Counted from the stretch's first letter, positions 1-8,278 are shown. The stretch is DNA of 38,011 nt from Phenylobacterium sp. (GCF_024508875.1 NZ_JANINU010000125.1:1-38011); one strand, 5' to 3'. Numbers and translations: made by a program. Notes: generated from the sequence alone by a model not told the origin.

Positions 1-322
1 GGCCGTTCACCCAGCTCTGCATGTTGAACTCGCCCAGGTCGCCGATGTGGTCCGAGTGCAGGTGGGTGATGAAGACGGCCTTGGCGCTCGCCACCGGCAC
101 GCGCCAGGTCATCAGGTTCTCGGTGGCCTCGGGCCCGATGTCGACGAGGTAGAGCGCGCCGCCCGCCTGGATCGCCGTGCAGGGCTTGGCGCGGCCAGCG
201 ACCGGCAGCGGCCCCGACGTGCCGCAGAGGATCACGCGCAGGCCGTCGAAGGCCGGCGCCTGCGCCTTGGCCGCCGAAGCGGATAGGATCAGAACCAGGG
301 TGGCGGCGAGAGTGCGGAGCAT
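1..322 (-). CDS. Secreted metallo-beta-lactamase-fold hydrolase, 5' part only
   Basis: This is the N-terminal 107 residues of a gene that continues beyond the left edge. The protein starts with a signal peptide (MLRTLAATLVLILSASAAKA), so it is probably periplasmic. Residues 87-92 read HLHSDH, the first zinc-binding motif of the metallo-beta-lactamase superfamily, followed by IGDL. The sequence before it (ILCGTSGPLP near residue 31, then LVDIGPEA near 59) matches the opening strands of the RNase Z/arylsulfatase-like branch of this fold. The ATG at 322 is preceded by a GGGGG ribosome site. It is divergent from the isomerase-like gene at 400. The substrate cannot be predicted because the C-terminal metal ligands lie outside the window. 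The fold is certain; the specific function is unknown. Confidence 0.85.
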   Translation of the reverse strand, partial: MLRTLAATLVLILSASAAKAQAPAFDGLRVILCGTSGPLPVAGRAKPCTAIQAGGALYLVDIGPEATENLMTWRVPVASAKAVFITHLHSDHIGDLGEFNMQSWVNG

Positions 323-325
323 GGT

Positions 326-381
326 CGTTTCCCCCGAAACGGAATTGCCATTCACGTTTCTATGCTAGAGCCTGGGAAACG
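326..381. promoter_or_regulatory. Divergent promoter region with four CGTTTC half-sites
   Basis: The 77-bp gap between two divergent genes contains CGTTTC at 326-331 and 355-360 and its complement GAAACG at 336-341 and 376-381. The first pair forms a tight inverted repeat (CGTTTC-CCCC-GAAACG), the second a pair with a 15-bp spacer. Four copies of one 6-mer in such a short space is far above chance, so an operator for an unknown regulator is likely. The leftmost site lies in the ribosome-site region of the left gene. No cognate regulator can be assigned; the nearest is the LysR at 1061-1969. Confidence 0.4.
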
Positions 382-399
382 CCAATCGGGAAGGACGCC

Positions 400-1050
400 A
401 TGACCCTCAGCTACGACCTCTACTGGTCCTTCCGCTCGCCCTATTCGTACATGATCGTGCCTCGCCTGATGACGCTGGAGGCCGAGTACGACGTGGTCTG
501 CGAGGTCCGGCCGGTCTATCCGCTGGCGGTCCGCACGCCCGAGTTCTTCGAGACCCGGGATCCGCTCTGGACGCCCTATTTCATGCGCGACGTGTTCCGC
601 GAGGCGGCGTTCCTCGGGCTGCCGTTCCGCTGGCCGCGGCCCGACCCGGTGCAGCAGGCGCCCGGGGTCGGCTACCGCATGGAGCAGCCGTACATCCATC
701 GCCTGACCCACCTGGGCGTCGCCGCCGTCGAGCGGGGGCGGGGGCTGCCGTTCCTGCGTGAGGCCAGCCACACGATCTGGAGCGGCGAGGTCGACAACTG
801 GCACGAGGGCGATCATCTGGCCCGGGCCGCCGAGCGTGCGGGCCTCGACTACGCCGAGATGAGCGCCGCTGTGGACGCCGACCCCGCCCGCTTCGCCGCG
901 GTCGTGGAGAAGAACCAGGTCGACCAGCGCGCGGCCGGCCATTGGGGCGTGCCGATGATGTCGTTCAACGACGAGCCCTTCTTCGGCCAGGACCGCTTCG
1001 ATCAGATGAAGTGGCGGATGGAACAGGCCGGCCTGGCGCGAAAGGCATAG
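400..1050 (+). CDS. DsbA-family/2-hydroxychromene-2-carboxylate isomerase-like protein
   Basis: The 216-residue protein has the layout of the DsbA-like thioredoxin group that includes 2-hydroxychromene-2-carboxylate isomerase and kappa-class glutathione transferase. It opens with a first beta strand (LSYDLYWSF) and an active-site region SFRSPYSY at residues 10-17, in which serine and proline occupy the place of the redox CxxC. Length (about 200-220) fits the family. The late segment WGVPMMSFNDEPFFGQDRFD corresponds to the cis-Pro loop and C-terminal helix (G-V-P, then FFGQDR). There is no signal peptide, so it is cytoplasmic. Such proteins act in glutathione-dependent isomerisation of aromatic catabolites, but no other aromatic-catabolic genes lie nearby and the substrate is unknown. 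It converges with the LysR gene, separated by 10 bp. Confidence 0.8.
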   Translation: MTLSYDLYWSFRSPYSYMIVPRLMTLEAEYDVVCEVRPVYPLAVRTPEFFETRDPLWTPYFMRDVFREAAFLGLPFRWPRPDPVQQAPGVGYRMEQPYIHRLTHLGVAAVERGRGLPFLREASHTIWSGEVDNWHEGDHLARAAERAGLDYAEMSAAVDADPARFAAVVEKNQVDQRAAGHWGVPMMSFNDEPFFGQDRFDQMKWRMEQAGLARKA

Positions 1051-1069
1051 CTGCCAGCTATCAGGCAGC
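1050..1069. terminator. Short hairpin between convergent genes
   Basis: GCTGCC at 1050-1055 pairs with GGCAGC at 1064-1069 across an 8-base loop. It sits exactly where the isomerase-like gene ends and the LysR gene ends on the other strand. A stem this short without a clear T-run is weak evidence, so a bidirectional terminator is only a possibility. Confidence 0.25.
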
Positions 1070-1969
1070 CACGTTCAGGGCCTTTTCGGTGACAGCGGCC
1101 TTCGACAGTTCGGCCATCGCCTTGATCAGCGGGGAGCGCCAGCGTTCGGCCGTCGTCAGCATCCAGCAGTCGTAGGGCATGTCGAGGGTCGAGGAGATCA
1201 CCTCCAGGCGGCCGTCGGCGAGCTGGTCCTGGAACAGGAACGAGGCGCCCATGGCGATGGCGTCGGTCTGCAGGGCGCGCTCGACGATCAGCGAATAGTC
1301 GTCGCTAATGAAGGCCTTGAGGTTCTCCGACTCCTCGCGGTCCATTTCCCCGGCCCACTGGACGAGGCCCGGCAGCACGTTCGGCAGGGCAAACGGCCAT
1401 CGCAGCAGCTCGCGCGGGCCCGCGTCCTTCAGATCCAGGGCGGGGTGGCCGGGGCGGGCCACCAGGATCACCGCGTCCTCGAACATCTTCTTGCGGATCA
1501 GCTCGCCGTAGCGCGCCGCGTGCTCGGCGTAGCCGAAGGCGATGTCGACGCGGCCATCCTGCAGCGCCTTCATCACACCGGGGCCGGTCTCCTGGATCGT
1601 TTCCACGTGCAGCTTGGGAAACCGCACCGCGATCCGGCGCAGCAGCTCGGGGAGGGGCTTAAGGCGCGAGGCCGGCCCCACGGCGATCCGGATGCGGCCT
1701 TCCTCGCCCCGCGCGAGCTGCTCCAGGTCACGCGACAGCGCCGCCACGCCCTGCAGCAGGGTCTCGGCGCGCTGGGCCACGAAGGCGCCGTAGGCGGTCG
1801 GCCGCGCCGCGCCGTTGGTGCGCTCGAACAGCTTCAGCGATAGCTGCGCTTCCAGCCGGGCGATGCTCTTCGACAGCGTCGGCTGCGAGATCTGCAGCTT
1901 GCGCGCGGCCCCGCTGAAGCCGCCGGCGCGGCAGATTTCGAGAATCTGTTCGAGGTGACGAAGCTCCAT
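1061..1969 (-). CDS. LysR-family transcriptional regulator
   Basis: A 302-residue protein with the standard LysR architecture. Residues 1-60 form the winged helix-turn-helix, starting MELRHLEQILEICRAGGFSG and containing the recognition-helix signature SQPTLSKSIARLEAQL near residues 28-43. The remainder is a periplasmic-binding-protein-like effector domain. Length is typical for the family (about 300). The gene is divergent from the sulfatase with a gap of about 85 bp, the usual arrangement of a LysR regulator and its target, so it may control the sulfatase/PpiC/HupE block to its right. The effector is unknown. A GCTATAGC palindrome at 1978-1985 lies in the shared intergenic region and could be part of its binding site. 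Confidence 0.93.
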   Translation of the reverse strand: MELRHLEQILEICRAGGFSGAARKLQISQPTLSKSIARLEAQLSLKLFERTNGAARPTAYGAFVAQRAETLLQGVAALSRDLEQLARGEEGRIRIAVGPASRLKPLPELLRRIAVRFPKLHVETIQETGPGVMKALQDGRVDIAFGYAEHAARYGELIRKKMFEDAVILVARPGHPALDLKDAGPRELLRWPFALPNVLPGLVQWAGEMDREESENLKAFISDDYSLIVERALQTDAIAMGASFLFQDQLADGRLEVISSTLDMPYDCWMLTTAERWRSPLIKAMAELSKAAVTEKALNVAA

Positions 1970-2054
1970 GCCTGCGGGCTATAGCATCACGCCTGCGCCT
2001 TGGGCAGATCGGAACGCGCGAACCGGCTAGCTTGCGCCCGACATGGAGTTCGGC

Positions 2055-3611
2055 ATGAAGCGCATCCCCCTGGCCGCCGCGGCGGTCCTCTCCCTGGCGG
2101 CAGCGGCCAGCGCGCCGCCCGCGACGGCGATCGACAAGGCCCGCGCCGCGCCGCGCCCCAACGTGATCGTCATCGTCGCCGACGACCTGGGCTATGGCGA
2201 CACCTCCGCCTACGGCTCGAAGATCATCCGGACGCCCAACATCGACGCGCTGGCCGCCGACGGCGTGCGCTTCACGTCCGGGTACGTGACCCATCCGGTC
2301 TGCGCGCCGTCGCGGGCGGCGATCCTGACCGGGCGCTACCAGCAGCGCTTCGGCTGGGAGTTCAATCCGGTGGGCCGGGACCGGCGCGGCGGCGTTTCGC
2401 TGGCCGAGCCGTTCGTCGGCAACATCCTGAAGACCGCCGGCTACCACACCGGCATGATCGGCAAGTGGCACCTCGGCGAGGCCGACGGCTATCAGCCCAG
2501 CGATCGGGGCTTCGACGAGTTCTTCGGCATCACCGCCGGCGCCACCAGCTTCTTCACCAAGAGCCAGCCCGGCGACGACACCTATAACCCGCCGGGCTCG
2601 GAGGCCTCGTTCCGCGCCACGGCCAACGATCCGCTGCCCCCCACGGCCACCGACGACGAACGCATGGCCTATGTCCGCAGCGTGGCCAGCGTGCGGCGGG
2701 GCAAGCAGGTGGTGCAGGTCGACGGCTATCTGACCGACGTCTTCACGGACGAAGCCGTGAAGTTCATCGGCGCCAACAAGGACAAGCCGTTCTTCCTCTA
2801 CCTCGCCTACAACGCGCCGCACACGCCGCTGCAGGCCACCAAGAAGTATCTCGACCGCTACCGCGACGTTCCCGACCGGGGCCAGCGGGTCTACGCGGCC
2901 ATGGTCTCGGCCCTGGACGACGGCGTCGGCGCCGTGCGCGCCAAGCTCAAGGCCGAGGGCCTGGAGAAGAACACCGTCATTGTCTTCCTGTCGGACAACG
3001 GCTGCGCCGCCTACGTCCAGGGCGCCTGCTCGAACGCCCCGCTCAGCGGCCACAAGGGGGCGCACCTCGAAGGCGGCGTGCGCATCCCCTACATCGTGGC
3101 CTGGCCGGGCAAGATCGAAGGCGGGCAGGTGGACGACCGTATGGTCTCCAGCCTCGACATCGTCCCCACCGCGGCGGCGCTCGCCGGGGCGGGCCTGCCC
3201 AAGGGGACGGACGGGGTGAACCTGATGCCGTACCTGACCGGGACCAACAAGGGCGTGCCCAATCCGACCGTCTACTGGCGCGCCGGCCCGAACTTCGCGA
3301 TCCGCGACGGGAACTGGAAGCTGTGGGAGGCCAACATCGCCGACCCGTCCGACGGGGCGACCAACTCGGCCACCATCACGCCCGACGGCACGCACGCCAC
3401 GGTCTCGGAACATGGCCAGCACGTCATGCTCTTCGATCTCAAAGGCGACCTGGGCGAGAAGACGAATGTCGCCAAGGCCAACCCGGGCGTTGTCGCGTCC
3501 CTCAAGGCCAAGATCGCCGCCTGGGACAAGGGCAATGTTCCGCCCCAATGGACCAGCATGCGCCAGTCCGTGAAGAAGCAGGACGGCGTGCTCCTGAAGA
3601 TCTACGACTGA
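2055..3611 (+). CDS. Secreted sulfatase (arylsulfatase family)
   Basis: A formylglycine-dependent sulfatase of the alkaline-phosphatase superfamily. Counting from the ATG at 2055, residues 37-48 (VIVIVADDLGYG) carry the Asp pair for the divalent metal. C83-A-P-S-R is the C-x-P-S-R motif in which the cysteine is converted to formylglycine, followed by AAILTGRY. IGKWHLG (about 135) and HKGAHLEGGVRIP (about 335) are the other hallmark segments. A signal peptide (KRIPLAAAAVLSLAAAASA) indicates export. I prefer the ATG at 2055 because GGAG lies 6 bases upstream of it, whereas the in-frame ATG at 2043 has no ribosome site. The 518 residues fit the family. The PpiC gene follows after 22 bp. The sulfate ester hydrolysed is unknown, and no sulfatase-maturing enzyme is visible in the window. 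Confidence 0.94.
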   Translation: MKRIPLAAAAVLSLAAAASAPPATAIDKARAAPRPNVIVIVADDLGYGDTSAYGSKIIRTPNIDALAADGVRFTSGYVTHPVCAPSRAAILTGRYQQRFGWEFNPVGRDRRGGVSLAEPFVGNILKTAGYHTGMIGKWHLGEADGYQPSDRGFDEFFGITAGATSFFTKSQPGDDTYNPPGSEASFRATANDPLPPTATDDERMAYVRSVASVRRGKQVVQVDGYLTDVFTDEAVKFIGANKDKPFFLYLAYNAPHTPLQATKKYLDRYRDVPDRGQRVYAAMVSALDDGVGAVRAKLKAEGLEKNTVIVFLSDNGCAAYVQGACSNAPLSGHKGAHLEGGVRIPYIVAWPGKIEGGQVDDRMVSSLDIVPTAAALAGAGLPKGTDGVNLMPYLTGTNKGVPNPTVYWRAGPNFAIRDGNWKLWEANIADPSDGATNSATITPDGTHATVSEHGQHVMLFDLKGDLGEKTNVAKANPGVVASLKAKIAAWDKGNVPPQWTSMRQSVKKQDGVLLKIYD

Positions 3612-3633
3612 CGAAAAGTCCGGGGGAGGGACC

Positions 3634-4512
3634 GTGCGTCGTAGGTTGATGGGGCTGCTGCGGCAGCCGCTGGTGCAGTTCGTGCTGATCGGGGCGGTGA
3701 TCTTCGCCGCTTGGCGGCTGGCCAATCCGGAGGCCGAGACGGCGCCCACCGAGATCCGGGTGGGCGCCTCCGAGCTGAAATGGCTGCACGACACCTGGGT
3801 CGGCCAGTTCGGCCATGCCCCCGACGCGGCGGAGATGGCGTCCGCCGTCCGCGGCTACGTGGACGAGGAGATGCGCTATCGTGAGGGTCTGGCCCTCGGT
3901 CTCGACGCCGACGACACCATCGTGCGACGCCGGCTGGCCCAGAAGTACGACTTCATGCTGGGCGCCGAAGCGGGCGATCTGATCCCGACGCAAGCGCAGC
4001 TCCAGGACTTCCTGCGCACGCATTCCGAGCGATACCGCCTGCCCGCGAAGACCAGCTTCTGCCAGGTCTGGTTCGGCGACCAGGCCGCGGGCCTCGCCGC
4101 TGCCCAGGCCGCGCTCGCGGCCTTGCCGCCGGGGATGCGGGCCAGCCCGGATGCGCGCCTCGCGGGGCGCGAGGGGCTGCCCTTCGCGCGTTGCTACGAG
4201 GCCGCCGTTCCGGTCGACGTCTCTCGCGATTTCGGCGTGAACTTCGCGACGGTGGTCGACGGCCGGTTGCCGGTCGGGACGTGGCAGGGACCGGTCGAGT
4301 CCGGGTACGGCTTCCACCTCGTGCTCGTCACCGCGCGCGAAGCGGGGCCGCCGGCGACGCTGGCGAACGTTCGCCCGCAACTGGAAGCCGACTGGCGCGC
4401 CCAGGCCGCCGTGGCGGCGAAGGCCCGTCAGGAAGCCGACCTGCGCCGGCGCTACAAGGTCACGGTCGACGAGGCGGCCCTGCGCAGGCTGGTCGAGAGT
4501 AGCGCGCGATGA
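3634..4512 (+). CDS. Membrane-anchored PpiC-type peptidyl-prolyl isomerase
   Basis: The 292-residue protein has a short basic N-terminus and one membrane segment (FVLIGAVIFAAWRL, about residues 14-27). A long helical region follows (EIRVGASELKWLHDTW...), and then a parvulin-type rotamase domain from about residue 130, ending in GYGFHLVLVTAREAG near 230-244, which matches the conserved G-x-H-l-i strand of PpiC domains. It therefore probably acts in the periplasm as a chaperone-like folding factor. The start is GTG with GGGAGGG just upstream. It sits between a sulfatase and a HupE/UreJ-like gene and overlaps the latter by 4 bp (ATGA), so the two are translationally coupled. The neighbours suggest it helps fold one of the exported products of this block; that is inference. 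Confidence 0.85.
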   Translation: MRRRLMGLLRQPLVQFVLIGAVIFAAWRLANPEAETAPTEIRVGASELKWLHDTWVGQFGHAPDAAEMASAVRGYVDEEMRYREGLALGLDADDTIVRRRLAQKYDFMLGAEAGDLIPTQAQLQDFLRTHSERYRLPAKTSFCQVWFGDQAAGLAAAQAALAALPPGMRASPDARLAGREGLPFARCYEAAVPVDVSRDFGVNFATVVDGRLPVGTWQGPVESGYGFHLVLVTAREAGPPATLANVRPQLEADWRAQAAVAAKARQEADLRRRYKVTVDEAALRRLVESSAR

Positions 4513-5492
4513 GGAGCCTGGCGGCGCTCCTCCTCCTGTGGCTGGTCTCTGCGGGCGCGGCGACCGCGCACGAGATCCGCCCGGTCTTCCTGGACGTGCG
4601 GGAGACCACGGCGGGCCATTACGACGTCACCTGGAAGCGCCCTGTCTTCAACGGGCGGCCCCTGGCCATCGCGCCGCGCTTCGCGCGCGACTGCGCGGTG
4701 GTGCACGGGGGCGCGGCGCGCATCACCGGCTCCTTCGCCATCGAGCGCACCGCCCTGGCCTGTCCCGGCGGGCTGGCGGGAACCTCGATCGTCTTCGACG
4801 GCCTTCCCGGGGCCATGGTGGATGGCCTGGTCCGCGTCCAGTTCGCGTCCGGCGAGATGGTGACGGGGCGCGTGCTTCCCAGCCGGCCGGTCTTCGAAAC
4901 CCCGCGCCAGAGTAGCGCCGCCCACGTCTTCGCGACCTACCTGCGTCTTGGCGTCGAGCACATCCTGCTGGGGTACGATCACCTGCTGTTCGTGCTGGCC
5001 CTCGTCCTCTTCGTGCGCCACTGGAAGCGGCTGCTGGTCACGGCCACGGCCTTCACCGCCGCCCATAGCATCACGCTGTCGCTCGCCGCCCTCGGCGTGG
5101 TGCACGTCCCTGTCCCGCCGGTGGAGGCGCTGATCGCCCTGTCGATCCTGCTGCTGGCGGTCGAGGTGCTCCAGGCGCGCGACGATCCGGCCCGCTCCAG
5201 CGGCCTTCGCCCAGCCAGCCTCGCGTTCTGCTTCGGCCTGCTGCACGGCTTGGGCTTCGCCAGCGCCCTGGCGGACATCGGCCTGCCGCAGCACGAGATT
5301 CCGCTGGCGCTCCTATCCTTCAACGTCGGGGTCGAGATCGGTCAGGTCGCCTTCATCGCCGCGCTGCTGGGCGTCGGCTGGTTGGCGCGGGGCCTTGCGG
5401 CGCGGCCTCGACGGCTTGCGTACACCGCGGTCACCTACGCGATCGGTGGGATGGCCGCCTTCTGGACCATCGAGCGGGTGGCGAGCTTCTGA
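4509..5492 (+). CDS. HupE/UreJ-like membrane protein
   Basis: The 327-residue protein starts with a signal peptide (about residues 1-20) and a periplasmic domain beginning HEIRPVFLDVRE. From about residue 140 there are six or seven hydrophobic helices. The first contains LRLGVEHILLGYDHLLFVLA, and later ones contain HSITLSLAALGV and LLHGLGFASAL; the repeated histidines in these helices are the signature of the HupE/UreJ_2 family. Classical HupE and UreJ are linked to nickel entry for hydrogenase or urease, but this longer, signal-peptide-bearing form is a distinct branch whose substrate is not established. It overlaps the PpiC gene by 4 bp. The urease genes of this window lie more than 30 kb away, so a nickel role is possible but not supported by position. 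Confidence 0.85.
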   Translation: MRSLAALLLLWLVSAGAATAHEIRPVFLDVRETTAGHYDVTWKRPVFNGRPLAIAPRFARDCAVVHGGAARITGSFAIERTALACPGGLAGTSIVFDGLPGAMVDGLVRVQFASGEMVTGRVLPSRPVFETPRQSSAAHVFATYLRLGVEHILLGYDHLLFVLALVLFVRHWKRLLVTATAFTAAHSITLSLAALGVVHVPVPPVEALIALSILLLAVEVLQARDDPARSSGLRPASLAFCFGLLHGLGFASALADIGLPQHEIPLALLSFNVGVEIGQVAFIAALLGVGWLARGLAARPRRLAYTAVTYAIGGMAAFWTIERVASF

Positions 5493-5613
5493 GATAGCCG
5501 GCGTCTATCGGCCGATTGACGGGCCGCGGCTTGGCGGCAGGGCGTGAATGGCGCCAAGGTCGATTGGGGAAATGCCGACGCGGGTCCACCGCGCGGGATG
5601 GGAGGGAAGATCC
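5493..5613. other. Intergenic region before the DUF3604 gene
   Basis: This 121-bp gap holds a small inverted repeat, GATAG at 5493-5497 with CTATC at 5505-5509, directly after the HupE-like stop codon, and a strong GGAGGGA ribosome site at 5601-5607. No convincing promoter boxes were recognised. The hairpin may be a weak terminator or an mRNA end-stabiliser. Confidence 0.3.
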
Positions 5614-7491
5614 ATGCGTACGATGCTGTTCGCCGCGGCGGCCGTCGCGAGCCTGGCCGCCGGCTGCGCGCCGGCCGCGCGGGATGCGGCCGCCACCGGG
5701 ACCGTGGCCTCCGCGGTCGCCCAGGCCGAAGCTTCCCCCGCCGAACGCGCCAAGACCAAGGTGCTCTTCGGCGACCTGCACATGCACACGGGCTGGTCGT
5801 TCGACGCGTTCACCTTCGGGACCACCGCCACCCCGGAGGACGCCTACAACTTCGCCCAGGGCGGCGCGCTCGCGCACCCGGCCGGCGGCGTCTATCGGCT
5901 GGATCGCCCGCTCGACTTCCTGGCGGTCACGGACCACTCCGAGTTCATGGGCGTGATGATCCGCATGCGCGATCCGTCCAGCCCGCTGTCCAAGCTCGCC
6001 ATCGCCAAGGCAGCCCTCGACAGGGATCCCAAGGTGTCCGGCGCCGCGTTCCGCGCCGTGGCGAACGCCTTCCGGACGGGCGACCTCGCGGTGTTCGAGG
6101 ACCAAGCCGACACAGCCCGCAAGGTCGCCGCCGACACCTGGGGCCGCGTCGTCGAGATCGCCAACCGGCAGAACAAGCCCGGCAAGTTCACCGCCCTGAT
6201 CGGCTACGAGTGGACCTCGTCGGAAGAGGGCAAGAACCTCCACCGCAACGTCATCTTCCGCGGCGACAACGCGCCCTTGCCGTTCACCGCCGTCGACAGC
6301 CGCCGGCCCGAGGACCTCTGGAAGTACCTGGACGCTACGCGCCAGGCGGGCCAGCCCGTGCTGGCGATCCCGCACAACTCGAACCTCAGCGATGGGGCGA
6401 TGTTCGCGAAGACGGATTCGGACGGGAAGCCGATCGACGCCGCCTACGCCGCGACCCGCGCCCGCAATGAGCCGATGGTCGAGATCACCCAGGTGAAGGG
6501 CACGTCGGAAGCACACCCGGCGCTCTCGCCGAACGACGAGTTCGCGAACTTCGAACTGCTCGAAACCTACGTCGCCTCCGACAAGCCGGTGACGAAATTC
6601 GCGGGCAGCTATGTGCGCGATGCTTGGCGCACGGGGCTGTCCTTCCAGGACGGCTCCGGCTTCAACCCCTACCGCTTCGGCGTCATCGGTTCGACCGACA
6701 GCCATGTGGCGATGTCGCCGGTCATCGAGAAGAACTACTGGGGCAAGGTCGGCTTGCGGGATGGCACGCCCCAGGTGCGGCTGGACTGCACCTATTGCGC
6801 CGGCGGCTCCGACATCTCGAAATTCGGCTCGGCGGGCCTGGCGGCCGTCTGGGCGCGGGAGAACACCCGCGCGGCGATCTTCGACGCGCTCCAGCGCAAC
6901 GAGACCTATGGCACGAGCGGCCCACGCATGCAGGTCCGCTTCTTCGGCGGCTACGGCATGGACCGCGTGAAGCCTGGCGCCGCGGGATGGGTCGAGACCG
7001 CCTACGGCGCCGGCGTTCCGATGGGGGCGACCCTGCCGGCGGCCGGCGGCAAGGCCCCGTCGTTCGTGGTCTGGGCGCTGAAGGACGCCATGGGCGCCAA
7101 CCTGGACCGCGTCCAGATCATCAAGCTCTGGAGCAAGAACGGCGTCAGCCACGAGAAGATCTACGACGTCGCCCTGTCCGGGGGGCGCAAGGTCGATCCC
7201 GGGACCGGCAAGGCGCCGCCGGTCGGCAACACCGTCGATGTGGCGAGCGCCACCTACAAGAACTCGATCGGCGCGGTCAGCCTGACGGCGAACTGGACCG
7301 ATCCGGAATTCGACGCCTCCGCGCCCGCCGCCTACTATGTCCGCGTGCTCGAGATCCCGACGCCGCGGTGGTCCACCTACGACGCCGCCAAGCTGAAGCG
7401 GGAGATCCCGCGCGGCCTGGCGCCGACGATCCAGGAGCGGGCGTTCACATCGGCGATCTGGTACACGCCCGCGCCCGGTCGCCGCGGCTGA
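5614..7491 (+). CDS. DUF3604 family lipoprotein (PHP-like metal hydrolase)
   Basis: The start at 5614 gives a 625-residue protein with GGAGGGA upstream and a lipoprotein signal (MRTMLFAAAAVASLAAGC, lipid on C18). Earlier in-frame ATGs lack a ribosome site and would bury the signal. The mature protein carries motifs like those of PHP-type metal phosphoesterases: GDLHMHTGWS (H56 and H58), VTDHSEFMG (D107, H108), IPHNSN (about 258) and STDSHVAMSP (about 372). These features identify the DUF3604 family, for which no reaction is established to my knowledge. Several His/Asp pairs make a metal-dependent hydrolase likely. The lipobox places it in the periplasm, attached to a membrane. It probably works with the sulfatase and HupE-like proteins encoded just upstream; the substrate is unknown. 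Confidence 0.88.
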   Translation: MRTMLFAAAAVASLAAGCAPAARDAAATGTVASAVAQAEASPAERAKTKVLFGDLHMHTGWSFDAFTFGTTATPEDAYNFAQGGALAHPAGGVYRLDRPLDFLAVTDHSEFMGVMIRMRDPSSPLSKLAIAKAALDRDPKVSGAAFRAVANAFRTGDLAVFEDQADTARKVAADTWGRVVEIANRQNKPGKFTALIGYEWTSSEEGKNLHRNVIFRGDNAPLPFTAVDSRRPEDLWKYLDATRQAGQPVLAIPHNSNLSDGAMFAKTDSDGKPIDAAYAATRARNEPMVEITQVKGTSEAHPALSPNDEFANFELLETYVASDKPVTKFAGSYVRDAWRTGLSFQDGSGFNPYRFGVIGSTDSHVAMSPVIEKNYWGKVGLRDGTPQVRLDCTYCAGGSDISKFGSAGLAAVWARENTRAAIFDALQRNETYGTSGPRMQVRFFGGYGMDRVKPGAAGWVETAYGAGVPMGATLPAAGGKAPSFVVWALKDAMGANLDRVQIIKLWSKNGVSHEKIYDVALSGGRKVDPGTGKAPPVGNTVDVASATYKNSIGAVSLTANWTDPEFDASAPAAYYVRVLEIPTPRWSTYDAAKLKREIPRGLAPTIQERAFTSAIWYTPAPGRRG

Positions 7492-7507
7492 TCGGCTCCG
7501 CCGCCGC

Positions 7508-7522
7508 ATAGCCTGCGGCTAT
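7508..7522. promoter_or_regulatory. Perfect short hairpin between DUF3604 gene and tetR
   Basis: ATAGCC (7508-7513), a three-base loop and GGCTAT (7517-7522) form a perfect dyad 17 bp after the DUF3604 stop codon and about 70 bp before the TetR start. There is no T-run, so an intrinsic terminator is doubtful. An operator for the adjacent TetR protein is an equally good guess. Confidence 0.25.
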
Positions 7523-7591
7523 CCGGCGATGGCGTGGCGCGCCCATGCCGCGCGTGCGAGGGTGGTCGCCCAGGAGTTGCTTGTCGTCCCC

Positions 7592-8278
7592 ATGCCTAGA
7601 CCGCTCGCCGCCGCCAACGACGAACACGAGCCCTTGGACGGTCCCCGAACCGCCCGCGAGGCCGAACGGCGCGAGGCGTTCATGCGGGTCGCGGCCCGCG
7701 TGTTCCGCCAGCACGGCCTGGCCGGGGCGACGATGGAGCAGGTGGCTGCTGCGGCCGGCGTCACCAAGGTGGTGCTCTACAGGCGCTTCCCCTCCAAGGA
7801 CGCCCTGATCCAGGCGATCTTCGCCGAGACCCTGCGGCGGCTGAAGGCCGAGGACATCAAGGCCTGGCGGGGCTACGGCAACGGCATGCGCAAGTCGCTG
7901 TCGGCGGCGCGCTCGTTCGAGGACGGGTTCATTCTGCTTGTCCGCCACGGCGACCAAGACCCCGCGTACCAGGCCGCCCACGCGGCGCTGCGCAAGCGCA
8001 CGGGCCAACGGCTTCGGGCCCTCCTCTGGTACCCCGATCGCCCGCCCCCCAGCGGCCAGCGGCCGGCGCTGCTCGAACTGTCGCTGGAGCCGATGATCTC
8101 GTTCTGCAACGACGCGCTAGCCTACTGGGTCGAGAAGGGGGATCCCGCGCGCGACGAGCACTTCGTCCGCTGGTGCGGCCAGATGATGCGCGCCTGGCGG
8201 CACAACGCCGCCGAACTCCTCAACCTGGACTCGCCCGAGCAGGAATGGCCGTTCGACACCGAGGGACTGCTGCCTTGA
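7592..8278 (+). CDS. TetR/AcrR-family transcriptional regulator
   Basis: From the ATG at 7592 the protein has 228 residues. The helix-turn-helix lies at about residues 27-75: AFMRVAARVFRQHGLAGATM, then EQVAAAAGVTKVVLYRRFPS with the recognition helix and KDAL, exactly the TetR pattern. The C-terminal ligand and dimer domain is divergent and gives no clue to the effector. The start is uncertain: 7529 is in frame, but it would add 21 residues rich in Arg and Ala that do not look like protein, and 7592 has only a distant CAGGAG. The gene is followed after 26 bp by the NTF2-like gene, so both may share a transcript. Its targets are unknown; the dyad at 7508-7522 could be its operator. Confidence 0.9.
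   Translation: MPRPLAAANDEHEPLDGPRTAREAERREAFMRVAARVFRQHGLAGATMEQVAAAAGVTKVVLYRRFPSKDALIQAIFAETLRRLKAEDIKAWRGYGNGMRKSLSAARSFEDGFILLVRHGDQDPAYQAAHAALRKRTGQRLRALLWYPDRPPPSGQRPALLELSLEPMISFCNDALAYWVEKGDPARDEHFVRWCGQMMRAWRHNAAELLNLDSPEQEWPFDTEGLLP

Noticed and set aside
1728..3794. 688-codon open frame antisense to the sulfatase gene
   Set aside because: It is the complementary shadow of a GC-rich gene. Its translation is dominated by Arg, Gly, Ala and Val with no recognisable domain, and the plus strand carries a complete sulfatase.
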